A DNA stretch of 49,763 nt from Methylococcales bacterium (GCA_026399015.1 JAPLRS010000019.1:1-49763); one strand, 5' to 3'. Shown: positions 18,681-28,120, numbered from the stretch's first letter. Notes: generated by a model not told the origin, from the sequence alone. Numbers and translations are program-made.

Positions 18681-19493
18681 TTAAAGCTTAACTAAAACCT
18701 CTCCACGTCCCATCTCAGACATATCACCTGCATAACGTTGTACACGATTAAAGGCAATCGATGCATCAGCAAATCGAGAGTTTAAGGTTTTAAACGATCC
18801 AAATAAAATAGGTAAAAACGCTAACGTATGTGCACCACAATCATTAAAACTGGCGGATAGTTTAGGTTGATTCCATAACAGTAAAGTACCACGACGCATC
18901 GCATAACCTAAATAGCGGCCTGTTTGACCCATAACAGCAATCGTACCAGCAGTCATTCTTGAGCCACAATAATCACCGGCATTACCTTCAATTAAGATAT
19001 TACCGCGACGCATATGATCCCCCGCACGCTCACCAACATTACCTTTTACTAAGATAGTGCCGCCTTTCATACCCATTTTATTACCTGGCAAGGCTGCACC
19101 TAAAAAATCTCCGGCATTACCAGCGATTTCTAAATAGCCTTTCTTCATTTCACAAGCCGCATAAAGTCCTGCATTACCAGACACTTTAATCTCGCCAGAC
19201 TTCAAACCAAAGGCTAAATAGGCGCCTGCATCCCCATTAACAGTAATACTGCCGCCATCCAAATCTTGACCTATAAAATCAAGATTATCTGCACTATTAT
19301 TAATAACGATATCTTGAGTATTTGATCCAGTCAGCGTAAATAACTCATCCACACGCAACTTTAATTTACCACTTTGCAAAGTAAGAGTGCTTATTTCAGC
19401 TATGGATAAGCCCGATAAATGCTGACAAACCAAAGGTGACATATCCACACGCTGCGCGGGTTTAGACTTTAATGTAAAGGTTAAAGCACTCAT
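18681..19493 (-). CDS. fhcC: Formyltransferase/hydrolase complex subunit C
   Basis: A 270-residue homologue of formylmethanofuran dehydrogenase subunit C, part of the Fhc complex that hydrolyses the formyl group on a methanofuran analogue to formate. It contains many beta-helix repeats of the type GNAGxxxG (NAGLYAACEMKKG, GNAGDFLG, GNVGERAGDHMRRG, GNAGDYCGSRMTAG), the FwdC fold. The start overlaps the fhcD stop by 4 bases. Last gene of the minus-strand fhcB-A-D-C operon. Confidence 0.94.
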   Translation of the reverse strand: MSALTFTLKSKPAQRVDMSPLVCQHLSGLSIAEISTLTLQSGKLKLRVDELFTLTGSNTQDIVINNSADNLDFIGQDLDGGSITVNGDAGAYLAFGLKSGEIKVSGNAGLYAACEMKKGYLEIAGNAGDFLGAALPGNKMGMKGGTILVKGNVGERAGDHMRRGNILIEGNAGDYCGSRMTAGTIAVMGQTGRYLGYAMRRGTLLLWNQPKLSASFNDCGAHTLAFLPILFGSFKTLNSRFADASIAFNRVQRYAGDMSEMGRGEVLVKL

Positions 19494-20386
19494 GCCATAA
19501 TCTCCTGTAAATGAAAGTGGAATGGGCCTAATTTACCGCCGTAATTACCCGCACTAATCCGTTTAATACCATTAGCCGCACCTAAATCACATACTGCTTG
19601 TATACCCACTCTCATGGCTTTATCAATATCTTCTTTGGTTAAACCATCAATAACAATTTCCATCACCGATTCAATTTCTGGTGATAAATCTGTCTTAGTC
19701 ATGCCTTTTAAAGTTGGGCAGAACGCGTCATTAGTAGAGGCACCCAATGATTTATATTTTGAACCTACTTTAGAACCCGAACGCACTACCCCACCAGGGA
19801 ATGGCATAATTACATTCGGAATTTTACGCATTTCTTCAATCGCGGCCTCACAAGCAGCTAAAGCTTGCGGTTGAGATTCAGCCAACACTAAAAAGTTACC
19901 GCCCCCAATCGCATCGACTTGACCCGTGGTTGCTTCAGCTAAAAACTCACCATCCATAACCGGAATACGCCAATAGCGTTTACCACTGATTTGTTTAGAG
20001 ACTTGAAAGCCATCACCGAAATAACGCAGATTCTTTCCTAAAGGAATTCTGATACCCCCATCGATACCCGAAAATAATGCAGAAGTCGGTGATGTTAATA
20101 CGCACTGCCCGGCTCTCGTTTCTAATTGTTTAGCCAAACCTTTGCCGCCCATGGCAAAGATCATAATCGCAACACCAGGACGACCATCAGGTGTTTCTGA
20201 TGGATCTAATACCCGCTCAATAGCTCCTTCACAACCGCAGGCAATAACAGAGGTAGCAAAGCCCGTCATGGCTTGAGCAGAAATCATCGCCCATTTTTCA
20301 TTTTGCGCAGTAATAATAGCGCGCGTTGCTTTCATAGGAAACGCTTCAGCGAAGGTTGCATCTATGCTGACACCGTTAATAATCAT
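19490..20386 (-). CDS. fhcD: Formylmethanofuran:tetrahydromethanopterin formyltransferase
   Basis: Transfers the formyl group between tetrahydromethanopterin and methanofuran in C1 oxidation. The 298-residue protein starts MIINGVSIDATFAEAFPMKATR and contains FPGGVVRSGSKVGSKYKSLGAST, both typical of Ftr/FhcD. Normal length. Start and stop overlap fhcA and fhcC by 4 bases each, so the genes are translationally coupled. Confidence 0.96.
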   Translation of the reverse strand: MIINGVSIDATFAEAFPMKATRAIITAQNEKWAMISAQAMTGFATSVIACGCEGAIERVLDPSETPDGRPGVAIMIFAMGGKGLAKQLETRAGQCVLTSPTSALFSGIDGGIRIPLGKNLRYFGDGFQVSKQISGKRYWRIPVMDGEFLAEATTGQVDAIGGGNFLVLAESQPQALAACEAAIEEMRKIPNVIMPFPGGVVRSGSKVGSKYKSLGASTNDAFCPTLKGMTKTDLSPEIESVMEIVIDGLTKEDIDKAMRVGIQAVCDLGAANGIKRISAGNYGGKLGPFHFHLQEIMA

Positions 20387-22047
20387 GCTACGTCTCCTTG
20401 CAATGGATGTACGGAAATACTGCCACGTCCATCTTCAGTGATCTCATCATCGCTAATTTTAAAATTACCCAATTTCATCGTCAGATAACGATCAAAATAA
20501 TCTTTTAAACCTTTTTCAACAGAAGCATCAAACTCAGGTTTAACGACATGCGTAGTGCCCCACTTAGTAGAAACCACTTTGCCATCAACTACCACTAATT
20601 GACCGTCTTTAAATACATAGTCTGGTTTTTCGAACATTTTTTGGCGATCCGCATTATCGGTATAAACCGTAATATCAGCCCAATTACCCGCACTTAAACC
20701 GCCACGATCTTTTAAGCCAATTAATTTAGCTGCACCCGCACGCGTCATGATCGCAATTTCTTGCAAAGTATATTCGCGCTCAATAGACGCCAGAGTCGTC
20801 ATCTTTTGTGCTTCTGGATGAATCGTTGCCAACATATCATTTCTAAAACTTCTATCCATTAACAACCGGATTAAATGCGGATAGCTGGTAAATGGCGCGC
20901 CATTGGGATGATCAGTGGTTAAGAAAATACGCCATGGATCATTAACCAATAAGAAAGTTTCTAAACCAATGGCCCACTGCAAGGCATTAACGAAATTTTG
21001 ATCTTTATATTTGAAAGGCACCACACCACAACCGGCATCACACTCAATATCCATCGTCACCCATTTATTTGGGCTAGCATGCTTATGATTCGCATGTTGA
21101 CGCATGTTATCGCCAGAGGCAGTCACTGTTTGACCAAATAAAATCTGGCCCACATCGATAGTGATATTCTTGTTTCTATTAATTGCTTCGGCAATTTGTG
21201 CCGCACCGGAAGAGAATTTAAAATCCCCTTCTGTACCATAACTATGGAACTGGATATGGGTTAAATGCATTGGCAAACCACCAATACCCTGAATGGTATC
21301 TAAGGTCGTTTGCACATTACCCGGCACACCTAGATTACAGCCATGCACATGCAATGGATGCGCAACGCCAATCTCTTTAACCGCCGTTGCTAAAACACGT
21401 AATATTTCTCGAGGCGTTACACCGTAATGACTATTTTGCTCATCTAAATCTAATTTACGTTGATTAAATTTAAACGCATTAATGCCACCTGGATTAACCA
21501 CTTTAACCCCAATCGCTTTTGCACCCGTCATCGTCCAAGCGACATAATCATTAATCGCCTTTTGATCTTTTTTAGCAGTAAGCATACGCAGTAAATAATC
21601 ATCACTGCCCAACATCACATAACCGCCTTTATCTAAAATGGGAATATCACCCATTTCCATGTGTGCTTGACGGGCATTATTAGGTAGAACAGCTGGTTCA
21701 AAACCGGCGGTATAACCCATTTCTGCATAACGATAACCCGTTACAAAGGTACTCGGCATCGCATGCCCACAACCTGATCGCGTAATATCACTACGATAAA
21801 CTGGATCTTGACGGTGATCCTCTGGCAATAAGGTTCTCGCAATATTACCTTTACCACCCCCGATATGCGTGTGCATATCGATAGCACCCGACATAACCAC
21901 TTTACCTTTTAAATCGTATTCTTTATCAACTACCGCATCGGCTGGCTTTGCGATAATTCGACCGTCTCTTATATAAATATCTTGTTGCTGACCATCAATC
22001 CCAGATGCAGGATCATAGACAATTCCACCCGTTAATTTTATCAACAT
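20383..22047 (-). CDS. fhcA: Formyltransferase/hydrolase complex subunit A
   Basis: A 554-residue amidohydrolase-superfamily protein, the hydrolytic subunit of Fhc. The metal-binding DMHTHIGGGKGN near residue 57 and later HVHGCNLG and FLTTDHPNGAP are visible, as in FwdA/FmdA. An AGGAAAG ribosome binding site lies just upstream on the minus strand. It follows fhcB after 8 bases. Confidence 0.96.
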   Translation of the reverse strand: MLIKLTGGIVYDPASGIDGQQQDIYIRDGRIIAKPADAVVDKEYDLKGKVVMSGAIDMHTHIGGGKGNIARTLLPEDHRQDPVYRSDITRSGCGHAMPSTFVTGYRYAEMGYTAGFEPAVLPNNARQAHMEMGDIPILDKGGYVMLGSDDYLLRMLTAKKDQKAINDYVAWTMTGAKAIGVKVVNPGGINAFKFNQRKLDLDEQNSHYGVTPREILRVLATAVKEIGVAHPLHVHGCNLGVPGNVQTTLDTIQGIGGLPMHLTHIQFHSYGTEGDFKFSSGAAQIAEAINRNKNITIDVGQILFGQTVTASGDNMRQHANHKHASPNKWVTMDIECDAGCGVVPFKYKDQNFVNALQWAIGLETFLLVNDPWRIFLTTDHPNGAPFTSYPHLIRLLMDRSFRNDMLATIHPEAQKMTTLASIEREYTLQEIAIMTRAGAAKLIGLKDRGGLSAGNWADITVYTDNADRQKMFEKPDYVFKDGQLVVVDGKVVSTKWGTTHVVKPEFDASVEKGLKDYFDRYLTMKLGNFKISDDEITEDGRGSISVHPLQGDVA

Positions 22048-22055
22048 TATCTTTC

Positions 22056-23315
22056 CTACAAAGCTTGTTCAATGGCATTAAGAACTTCTGCCGTACTGGG
22101 TAATCCAGACTCTCTGAGTTTTTTCAAACGAATTGCCACCACGTTATCCATACGATAAGCATGACCGGCATGATCAATCCCCGGAGTACCCACAGGAATA
22201 AAAACATCGGGTTCTTTAGTAAACGTCATGCCAGAGCGGCCAACCACAATCGTCGGTAAATTAGTTTCAGGTGGCACAGCATTCACATTAAATGCTTGCA
22301 CCCAAACTAAAGCATCCGCTTCGCCATTTTCTAACAAAACTTTAGTTTCATTTAAGAAAGGATCGTACTCTGGGTAACCACTTGAGAAGCGAGTACGGGC
22401 GGGATAACCTGTGGTCCAGCCACACACCTGATTAGCCGTTTGATCGCCCTCTTTACCAGCTAACGGTAAGCCAGAACAACGCGTGTTTTGATTATTAAGA
22501 TCTTTAATCATTTCTGACAAAGTTTGCACGGTTAACTCAGCTTGCTTAAACGCTAAAGCACCGGCACCCCAAGTGACTACCCCATAAGTAGCGGCTAATA
22601 ATTTATCAGCAATAGTTTGTAAATCGGCTACGGCAATACCGGCCACAGACGTTACACGGATGGGTTGTTTTTTTACCAAGGCTCTTAAAACAGCGATCAC
22701 TTCTGGTAAATCTTCTATGGCACAAGGTAATACTTGCGCGGCTTTACCGGTAGGTGAAGTAGATGCCGTTCCAGAAGGTGCTCTACCTAAATAAATCACT
22801 TCACGCGACGATGTATCTTCAAGGAACATAGATTCTTTGTTCCATAAATACCGCTCAAAGAAACGGGGGGCAAAAGCTTCTACATCAGTACCAACGACTA
22901 ATAACAAATCACAACGATTTTTAACTTCCGCTAAAGTGGTATTCATCCAACCAGAATCTTGCAAGGCTAAAAAGTTATTTCGGGCACCGGTAAAATTCAT
23001 ATTATCAATGACCGCACCGGCTTTATCCGCTAAAGCCAACAAACCCCGCATACCATTAACATCAGTAGCACAGCCACCTATAAGCGGTAACTTTGTATCT
23101 TTTAATAATTCGGCTGCTTTAGCAACAGCGACATCAAGACTCACTTCTTGACCTGATACTCGCGCTTGAGTATCGGTAATAGGTTGTTCAAAAGCTGGGG
23201 TATTAACCGCACAACCATTTTCAATTACTTTCAGCAATACACCATCGACCTTAATGGTTAAATCATCCGTGCCTATACCGCAAAAAGGACTCGGTACTTC
23301 AGTTATCTCAGTCAT
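22056..23315 (-). CDS. fhcB: Formyltransferase/hydrolase complex subunit B
   Basis: First gene of the operon; a 419-residue homologue of the molybdopterin-type subunit B of archaeal formylmethanofuran dehydrogenase. The N terminus reads PSPFCGIGTDDLTI, where dehydrogenases carry a multi-Cys Fe-S motif; only one Cys remains here. The C terminus keeps the VGTPGIDHAGHAYRMDNV segment. In bacteria the Fhc complex is known to lack the redox function and this subunit fits that pattern. Homology to the FwdB family is clear; the structural role is inferred. Confidence 0.93.
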   Translation of the reverse strand: MTEITEVPSPFCGIGTDDLTIKVDGVLLKVIENGCAVNTPAFEQPITDTQARVSGQEVSLDVAVAKAAELLKDTKLPLIGGCATDVNGMRGLLALADKAGAVIDNMNFTGARNNFLALQDSGWMNTTLAEVKNRCDLLLVVGTDVEAFAPRFFERYLWNKESMFLEDTSSREVIYLGRAPSGTASTSPTGKAAQVLPCAIEDLPEVIAVLRALVKKQPIRVTSVAGIAVADLQTIADKLLAATYGVVTWGAGALAFKQAELTVQTLSEMIKDLNNQNTRCSGLPLAGKEGDQTANQVCGWTTGYPARTRFSSGYPEYDPFLNETKVLLENGEADALVWVQAFNVNAVPPETNLPTIVVGRSGMTFTKEPDVFIPVGTPGIDHAGHAYRMDNVVAIRLKKLRESGLPSTAEVLNAIEQAL

Positions 23316-23434
23316 TCAGTTGCCCTTTTATTATCATCAATCATTTATCAAACAGAGGTAATCCCTGCTATTGTCCCGTTTTTTGTGCCAATATTCTAAC
23401 CTTAAATCCAGATTCTGTCGCCTTTAACCCACTG

Positions 23435-23800
23435 CTACAAACCCATTTCAAACAGTAATTTAATAGATGCATAAATCACCAAACCCATAGCAAAAATATA
23501 ACTTAAAAACACCAGAGGCCTCTTTATAAACGCACGAAAAAACGTAGGCTGTTGACCTTGATCCTTTAAGCGCTCATATTCATCGTGAGCAGCTTGATAG
23601 CGCTGTTCCTGATAAATGCGTAACAAAGCTTTTGCTTTAATAAGTTCCACATCATCTCTTAACCATAAACCCGGCATAGATACTCCCCAATTACCGGCAT
23701 AAGTTTCATAATAATCAATATGATGCTCATCTAACAAAGCCCGCACTTCATCGGCCTCATCTTCTGGGACGCCACGCAATGGAAATAATAAAATAGGCAT
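23435..23800 (-). CDS. DUF6164 family small membrane protein
   Basis: A 121-residue protein with a conserved soluble N-terminal part (LFPLRGVPEDEADEVRALLD, then YETYAGNWGVSMPGLWL) and one C-terminal hydrophobic helix (LVFLSYIFAMGLVIYASIKLLF). I recognise the widespread gammaproteobacterial DUF6164 family; function unknown. Divergent from the DUF1415 gene, with 83 bases between the starts, so the two may share a control region. Confidence 0.8.
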   Translation of the reverse strand: MPILLFPLRGVPEDEADEVRALLDEHHIDYYETYAGNWGVSMPGLWLRDDVELIKAKALLRIYQEQRYQAAHDEYERLKDQGQQPTFFRAFIKRPLVFLSYIFAMGLVIYASIKLLFEMGL

Positions 23801-23883
23801 ACTGTATCTGCACCCAAGTGAATCGCTTAAAATGCACTATTATAACGGCAAGCACTCTCGCCTAACTGACTAATACCCTAAAC

Positions 23884-24435
23884 ATGCTTGAAATAGACCA
23901 ACCCTTAATAACTGCCACTCAAACTTGGTTAAAAACCATCATTATTGATTACAGTTTGTGTCCCTTTGCAAAACGCGAACTAGATCGAGGTAGCATTTAC
24001 TTTAGTGTTAACCATGAAACAGATATCGAACGCTGTTTACTGGATTTATTAAGCGAATTTGAGCGTTTAAATACCGATGACGGTATAGAAACCAGTTTAC
24101 TAATTTATGCGGAAGCCTTTAAAGACTTTGATGACTATTTAGATTTTCTTGAATTGGCCGAAGCCGTCTTAAGCGAGCAAGATTATGAAGGCATATACCA
24201 ATTAGCCAGTTTTCATCCTGATTATCGTTTTGAAGGCGCGCCAAAAGATGATCCGGCAAACTATACCAATCGCTCGCCTTACCCTATGATACATGTACTC
24301 CGCGAAACCAGTCTTGAAAAAGCGATAGACAGTTATCCAAATCCAGAACAAATACCCGAACGTAATATAGAGCTCATGCGAGAATTAGGGATTGCCAAAG
24401 TACAATCCCTATTAGCCGCTTGTTATACGCGCTAA
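23884..24435 (+). CDS. DUF1415 family protein
   Basis: A 183-residue protein with the DUF1415 hallmarks DYSLCPFAKRE near the N terminus, then LASFHPDYRFEGAPKDDPANYTNRSPYPMIHVLRE. Soluble, no signal peptide. Function unknown. It converges with the TPR gene with only 4 bases between the stops. Confidence 0.85.
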   Translation: MLEIDQPLITATQTWLKTIIIDYSLCPFAKRELDRGSIYFSVNHETDIERCLLDLLSEFERLNTDDGIETSLLIYAEAFKDFDDYLDFLELAEAVLSEQDYEGIYQLASFHPDYRFEGAPKDDPANYTNRSPYPMIHVLRETSLEKAIDSYPNPEQIPERNIELMRELGIAKVQSLLAACYTR

Positions 24436-24439
24436 AAAA

Positions 24440-25261
24440 CTACTTTTCTGCTTTAGAAGCCGACTTTTCTGCTGACTCGTCAGGCGCTTCCGTTTCTGGT
24501 TCGGCTTCTAACTCATTTACCTCAGGTTCATCCTGAGCATCTGGATCAACATAAACGCGGTCTTCATCAAAGTTCTTTTCGACTAAACGCCATCTTTTTC
24601 TACCTGTGCCTGCTGCGACCACTTCTGGATCCAACACTTCTGGCTCTGGTTCGGGAATTTTATTTAAACTCTCCATAAACTCAACAAACCAATCTTGGCC
24701 CACCACATTCACTAAATCTAAGTCCGCTAAAATATCCGCCTGCTCTGGTAAAGTTGCTCTATCTCTGGATAACTCCAACTCTTTTAAACACGCGTCTTTA
24801 TTACCACGCAGACCATAAATACAAGCTAAGTTATAAGATGCGGCACCCACTTGAATCGCATTAGCTCGCTCAAATTGTTGTTTAGCCATTTCATAAAGCC
24901 TGTCATGTGGCATCGCTTTTTTTAATCTGGCGTAATCCATATAAGCCACTCCACTATTAATAGCAGCACCCAAATACTGGGGATTAATTAACAAGCAAAA
25001 AGCGAAACGATCAATTGCATCCTGAAAAAGCTTAGCGGCCTCATCACTAGTTTTAGTGTGTGCTTGATGAAATAAGGCAAAACCCCAGTTATATAAGGTT
25101 TCAGCTCTGAGCGGATCATCTAGTAAAACCTCTGCATAACCTTCGTAAGCCGTTTTAAAAAGCTCATCAGCCACCTGCCCCTCACTCTTTCTAGCTTGTG
25201 CGGTCTGCTTAATACTGGTGTTAAGTTTAGGTTTTTTTGTAAACGAGGCTAACAAAGACAT
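24440..25261 (-). CDS. TPR-containing protein
   Basis: A 273-residue protein with tetratricopeptide-like helical repeats (AEVLLDDPLRAETLYNWGFAL; AFCLLINPQYLGAAINSGVAY; ASYNLACIYGLRG) followed by a short basic segment (TGRKRWRL) and a very acidic C-terminal tail rich in Glu and Pro. No signal peptide. Probably a protein-protein interaction module; partner unknown. Confidence 0.8.
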   Translation of the reverse strand: MSLLASFTKKPKLNTSIKQTAQARKSEGQVADELFKTAYEGYAEVLLDDPLRAETLYNWGFALFHQAHTKTSDEAAKLFQDAIDRFAFCLLINPQYLGAAINSGVAYMDYARLKKAMPHDRLYEMAKQQFERANAIQVGAASYNLACIYGLRGNKDACLKELELSRDRATLPEQADILADLDLVNVVGQDWFVEFMESLNKIPEPEPEVLDPEVVAAGTGRKRWRLVEKNFDEDRVYVDPDAQDEPEVNELEAEPETEAPDESAEKSASKAEK

Positions 25262-25351
25262 TAATTTTACTCCTGGGTAAATTGTTATTATGGTAATTAT
25301 TATAGAATAACAGCACTCAGCATAACGACAACTTTAAATATTAAAACCATC

Positions 25352-25654
25352 ATGATCGACACAAATACCGACGCGCTTAACAAAGACAAAGTAAATTTAG
25401 AAACTTCAAAAATAGCCTGGCAAGAATTACAACGTTTCTTTGCTAGCGGCCTAGCCGTATTTGTAGCTAGCGAATTAGATTTGGTAGAAGTGGCGCATCA
25501 GTTTTCTATCGATAATAAAGATCAAGTCGCAGAATGGATGCAAAACCAACAAGTGGGGTTAGTACCTGATGCACAAGCAGTCGCATGGCTAGAATCCAAT
25601 GCAGATGTCTGGGCTGTGGTTGTTAAACCGTGGATATTGGTGCAGGGTTGCTAG
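25352..25654 (+). CDS. DUF2288 family protein
   Basis: A 100-residue protein matching DUF2288: KIAWQELQRFFASGLAVFV, LDLVEVAHQFSIDNKDQV and the C-terminal AVVVKPWILVQ. Function unknown. Divergent from the TPR gene across about 90 bases. The 179 bases downstream, before the Fic gene, hold no recognised gene. Confidence 0.83.
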   Translation: MIDTNTDALNKDKVNLETSKIAWQELQRFFASGLAVFVASELDLVEVAHQFSIDNKDQVAEWMQNQQVGLVPDAQAVAWLESNADVWAVVVKPWILVQGC

Positions 25655-25833
25655 TTTATAATGGTAACGTAAAATGGATCGGCAATAAATCCATTTGTTT
25701 ATACTTCAAAGCACATTAAAAACAGCACCTTATCTCTCGTTTTCAACCGGCATCCAAGATCGGAAAAATATTGCTATTTTTTAAATAAAGCACTATTATT
25801 AACAATAAGTTACATAAAATTAGATATCGGCAT

Positions 25834-27036
25834 ATGTCCAATCAAATTGAAACACCTTCTAGGATAGAACCTTGCTTGTTGGATGAGATTACTCTATCAA
25901 CAGCTGATAGAGCAACAGATTTAGCATGCAAGGCGGTGTTACTCGAAAAGAAGGTACATATAAAAACAGCTAACAGTCTTTCGGATCTGGTACGACTAAC
26001 AAATTGTTATTATTCAAATCTTATTGAAGGCCATAAGACAAAGCCAAAGGATATTGAACGCGCTTTAGCTGAAGATTTAGACAAAGATAGTCACAACCGT
26101 AATCTACAAGTTGAAGCACGTGCTCATGTAAGGTTACAAAAAAACCTCGATAACCTTTTTCTCAAAGGCGAGCAAATACATCCATGGACAGTCGATTTTA
26201 TAAAAAATCTTCACAGGGAATTTTATAAAGATGCTACCGAAGAAATGCTTTTAATAAAAGGAAATGAAGACGCTTTTTTTATGATTCCGGGACATTTTCG
26301 AAGTGAATCAAAGCATGATGTAAGTGTAGGACATCATTTACCACCCAGTAGTGAAGTAGTTGAAACATTTATGGCGTACTTCGAAAACAAATATTGCATG
26401 GCACCTATGAGGGTCAACAGCAGAATCATTGCCATGGCAGCTGCGCATCATAGATTTAACTATATCCACCCTTTCTCTGATGGAAATGGCCGCGTTAGTC
26501 GGTTAATGAGTCATGCTATGGGACTTTATGCGGGTATTGGCGCGAATGGTTTATGGTCGGTGTCTCGTGGATTATCAAGAGGCATTGACGGTCAAATGAC
26601 CTACAAACAAATGATGGATCATGCTGATATGAAACGACAAGGCGATCTTGATGGCAGAGGTAATCTGTCGAAAAGAGCGCTGACTGATTTTATTGACTGG
26701 TTTATTGATGTTTGTATTGATCAGATTAATTTTATGGAACGACTCTATGACTTTGATGCCATGGGATCAAGATTGGAGAAGTACGTGAATGTCCATGAGT
26801 TGCGTAACGAATCAACTTATATATTAAAACATGTATGGCGCAATGGTGAGGTAACTCGAGGAGAAGCTATTGCAGCAACCGGCTTAGGTGAAAGAACCGG
26901 CAGAACCATTTTGGCTTCACTCCTAGAAAAGAGGGTATTAGGTTCAGATACAGCAAAGGGCCAAGTCTCACTCCGCTTCCCAGTGGAATCAATAGATATA
27001 TTTTTCCCTAGATTATTTTCAGAAACGGTTGGCTAA
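25834..27036 (+). CDS. Fic family protein (AMPylation domain)
   Basis: A 400-residue Fic protein; the family transfers AMP or related groups to target proteins. The active-site HPFSDGNGRVSR (HPFxxGNGRxxR) is intact. An N-terminal SNLIEG at about residue 65 matches the inhibitory (S/T)xxxE(G/N) helix of self-inhibited Fic proteins, so the enzyme is probably held off by its own Glu. The C terminus has winged-helix-like sequence (HVWRNGEVTRGEAIAATGLGERTGRTILASLLEKRVL), common in DNA-binding Fic regulators. No antitoxin gene next to it. Target unknown; solitary gene in an accessory stretch. Confidence 0.92.
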   Translation: MSNQIETPSRIEPCLLDEITLSTADRATDLACKAVLLEKKVHIKTANSLSDLVRLTNCYYSNLIEGHKTKPKDIERALAEDLDKDSHNRNLQVEARAHVRLQKNLDNLFLKGEQIHPWTVDFIKNLHREFYKDATEEMLLIKGNEDAFFMIPGHFRSESKHDVSVGHHLPPSSEVVETFMAYFENKYCMAPMRVNSRIIAMAAAHHRFNYIHPFSDGNGRVSRLMSHAMGLYAGIGANGLWSVSRGLSRGIDGQMTYKQMMDHADMKRQGDLDGRGNLSKRALTDFIDWFIDVCIDQINFMERLYDFDAMGSRLEKYVNVHELRNESTYILKHVWRNGEVTRGEAIAATGLGERTGRTILASLLEKRVLGSDTAKGQVSLRFPVESIDIFFPRLFSETVG

Positions 27037-27105
27037 CCGTTAACCTCCCATACGATTAAATTACGATAGTAATAAATAAATCAATATCTGCATTAACTTT
27101 AATTA

Positions 27106-27672
27106 TTAATGATGATTAACTAACCACACTTCTAAATCTGCAATAGCATTAAAGTCTAGTAAATCATCGGCCAAGTTTTCAAGTGTTTCTAACGGCAAAG
27201 AGGTTAATGCTAGCAAACTATTTTCAAGTTGAGGCTGAACACCAAACTTACGTCTTAATTGGCGACTCAGCAAGCTAACACATTCTTCTTGTTTGCCCAC
27301 TTTACGCTCTTCTTCAGCTATTTCTTGATAAAAACGGGTATCTTGTAATTTGATTTCGTATACTGATAACATCTTTCTAATCTCCTCGCGGTTTAAGTGC
27401 GGTAACTTATAAACCAATATTGTTTCAATAAGATCCAAACCATCTAAGTCTATTTTATCAAGGTCCGCTTGATATTGTACTTCAACAAAGATGAGTGGCT
27501 GATTTGGATTATCGGAAACGGGCTTGAATAAACCATCTATCCTAAAAGCCGTTTGTTTTATTTCTTCTGAACTAAATTGATAACTATCATTAGGATAGTC
27601 TAGCCCTAATAACTCCAGCGCTAGTTTCGGCTGTCGCAGAAATAAGCGGTAAAACAGGGTATCCGTTTTCAT
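27106..27672 (-). CDS. Internally shortened DUF2887/Rpn-type nuclease-like protein
   Basis: The N terminus (MKTDTLFYRLFLRQPKLALELLG, then QTAFRIDGLFKP...FVEVQYQ) matches the DUF2887 branch of the PD-(D/E)XK Rpn-like proteins. The C-terminal half (LIETILVYKLPHLNREEIRKML) is also family-like. Between them roughly 70-90 residues of the usual domain seem to be missing, in frame, and the expected helical core of the nuclease is lost. The remaining 188 residues are open, so it may be a degraded copy or a regulator made from one. Usual family length recalled, not computed. Confidence 0.7.
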   Translation of the reverse strand: MKTDTLFYRLFLRQPKLALELLGLDYPNDSYQFSSEEIKQTAFRIDGLFKPVSDNPNQPLIFVEVQYQADLDKIDLDGLDLIETILVYKLPHLNREEIRKMLSVYEIKLQDTRFYQEIAEEERKVGKQEECVSLLSRQLRRKFGVQPQLENSLLALTSLPLETLENLADDLLDFNAIADLEVWLVNHH

Positions 27673-27819
27673 GATTAAAACATCAATTAAGATTGATATG
27701 GCGTAACCACCTTAACACACTAATTGAGCGGGGCTTTTATATTGTGATATTTCAGGAAAAACAAGTTAAGACTTTAGGGTAATTGATGACCCCTCCCCAC
27801 CAACCATTACCCTTTTACA

Positions 27820-28120
27820 GCGTATCTCGACTCTCATAACACGGTTCAACACTCTGACGACATGTCTCGAGTATCTGTTGACAAGGTTTGAGCAATTGGC
27901 GACACGTGTCGAGTAGTCTGAGACAGGGTTAGCAAGCCTTGCGACAGGTCTCGCCATCATACAATTTAAGCCGACATATTCTTATGGCGTGTAGCGATAA
28001 GTTCAACACGTCTGGCAAAGGTTTCGAGATGTGTCAACAGAGTGTGGAACCGTGTTAACGAGTCGTTGAGACTCCATACTAAACAGCGCAAATCGCCTTA
28101 AGTTTTGGCCGAGACGTCTC
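27820..28120. repeat. Field of degenerate direct and inverted repeats
   Basis: Gene-free stretch 27673-28400. Between about 27820 and 27955 a unit of roughly 42 bases recurs three to four times with the core GACAxGTCTCGAGTA and GACAxGGTTxAGCAA. A related unit appears in opposite orientation further on: 27838-27870 and the reverse complement of 28024-28056 agree at 28 of 33 bases. A perfect 10-bp palindrome GAGACGTCTC lies at 28111-28120. The apparent 64-codon frame on the minus strand (27766-27960) only translates the repeats and is not called. No transposase is nearby. The rest of the gap (28121-28400) shows only AT-rich sequence before the next gene. Confidence 0.6.

Noticed and set aside
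18681..23315. Formylmethanofuran dehydrogenase (redox) operon
   Set aside because: Subunit B lacks the Fe-S motif and the order fhcB-A-D-C with FhcD matches the bacterial formyltransferase/hydrolase complex.
27766..27960. A 64-codon minus-strand frame in the repeat field
   Set aside because: It merely translates the degenerate repeats (recurrent RVxRxxNRV pattern), has no ribosome binding site and overlaps the inverted repeat.
27820..28120. CRISPR array
   Set aside because: Units are degenerate, occur in both orientations and have no regular spacers or cas genes.
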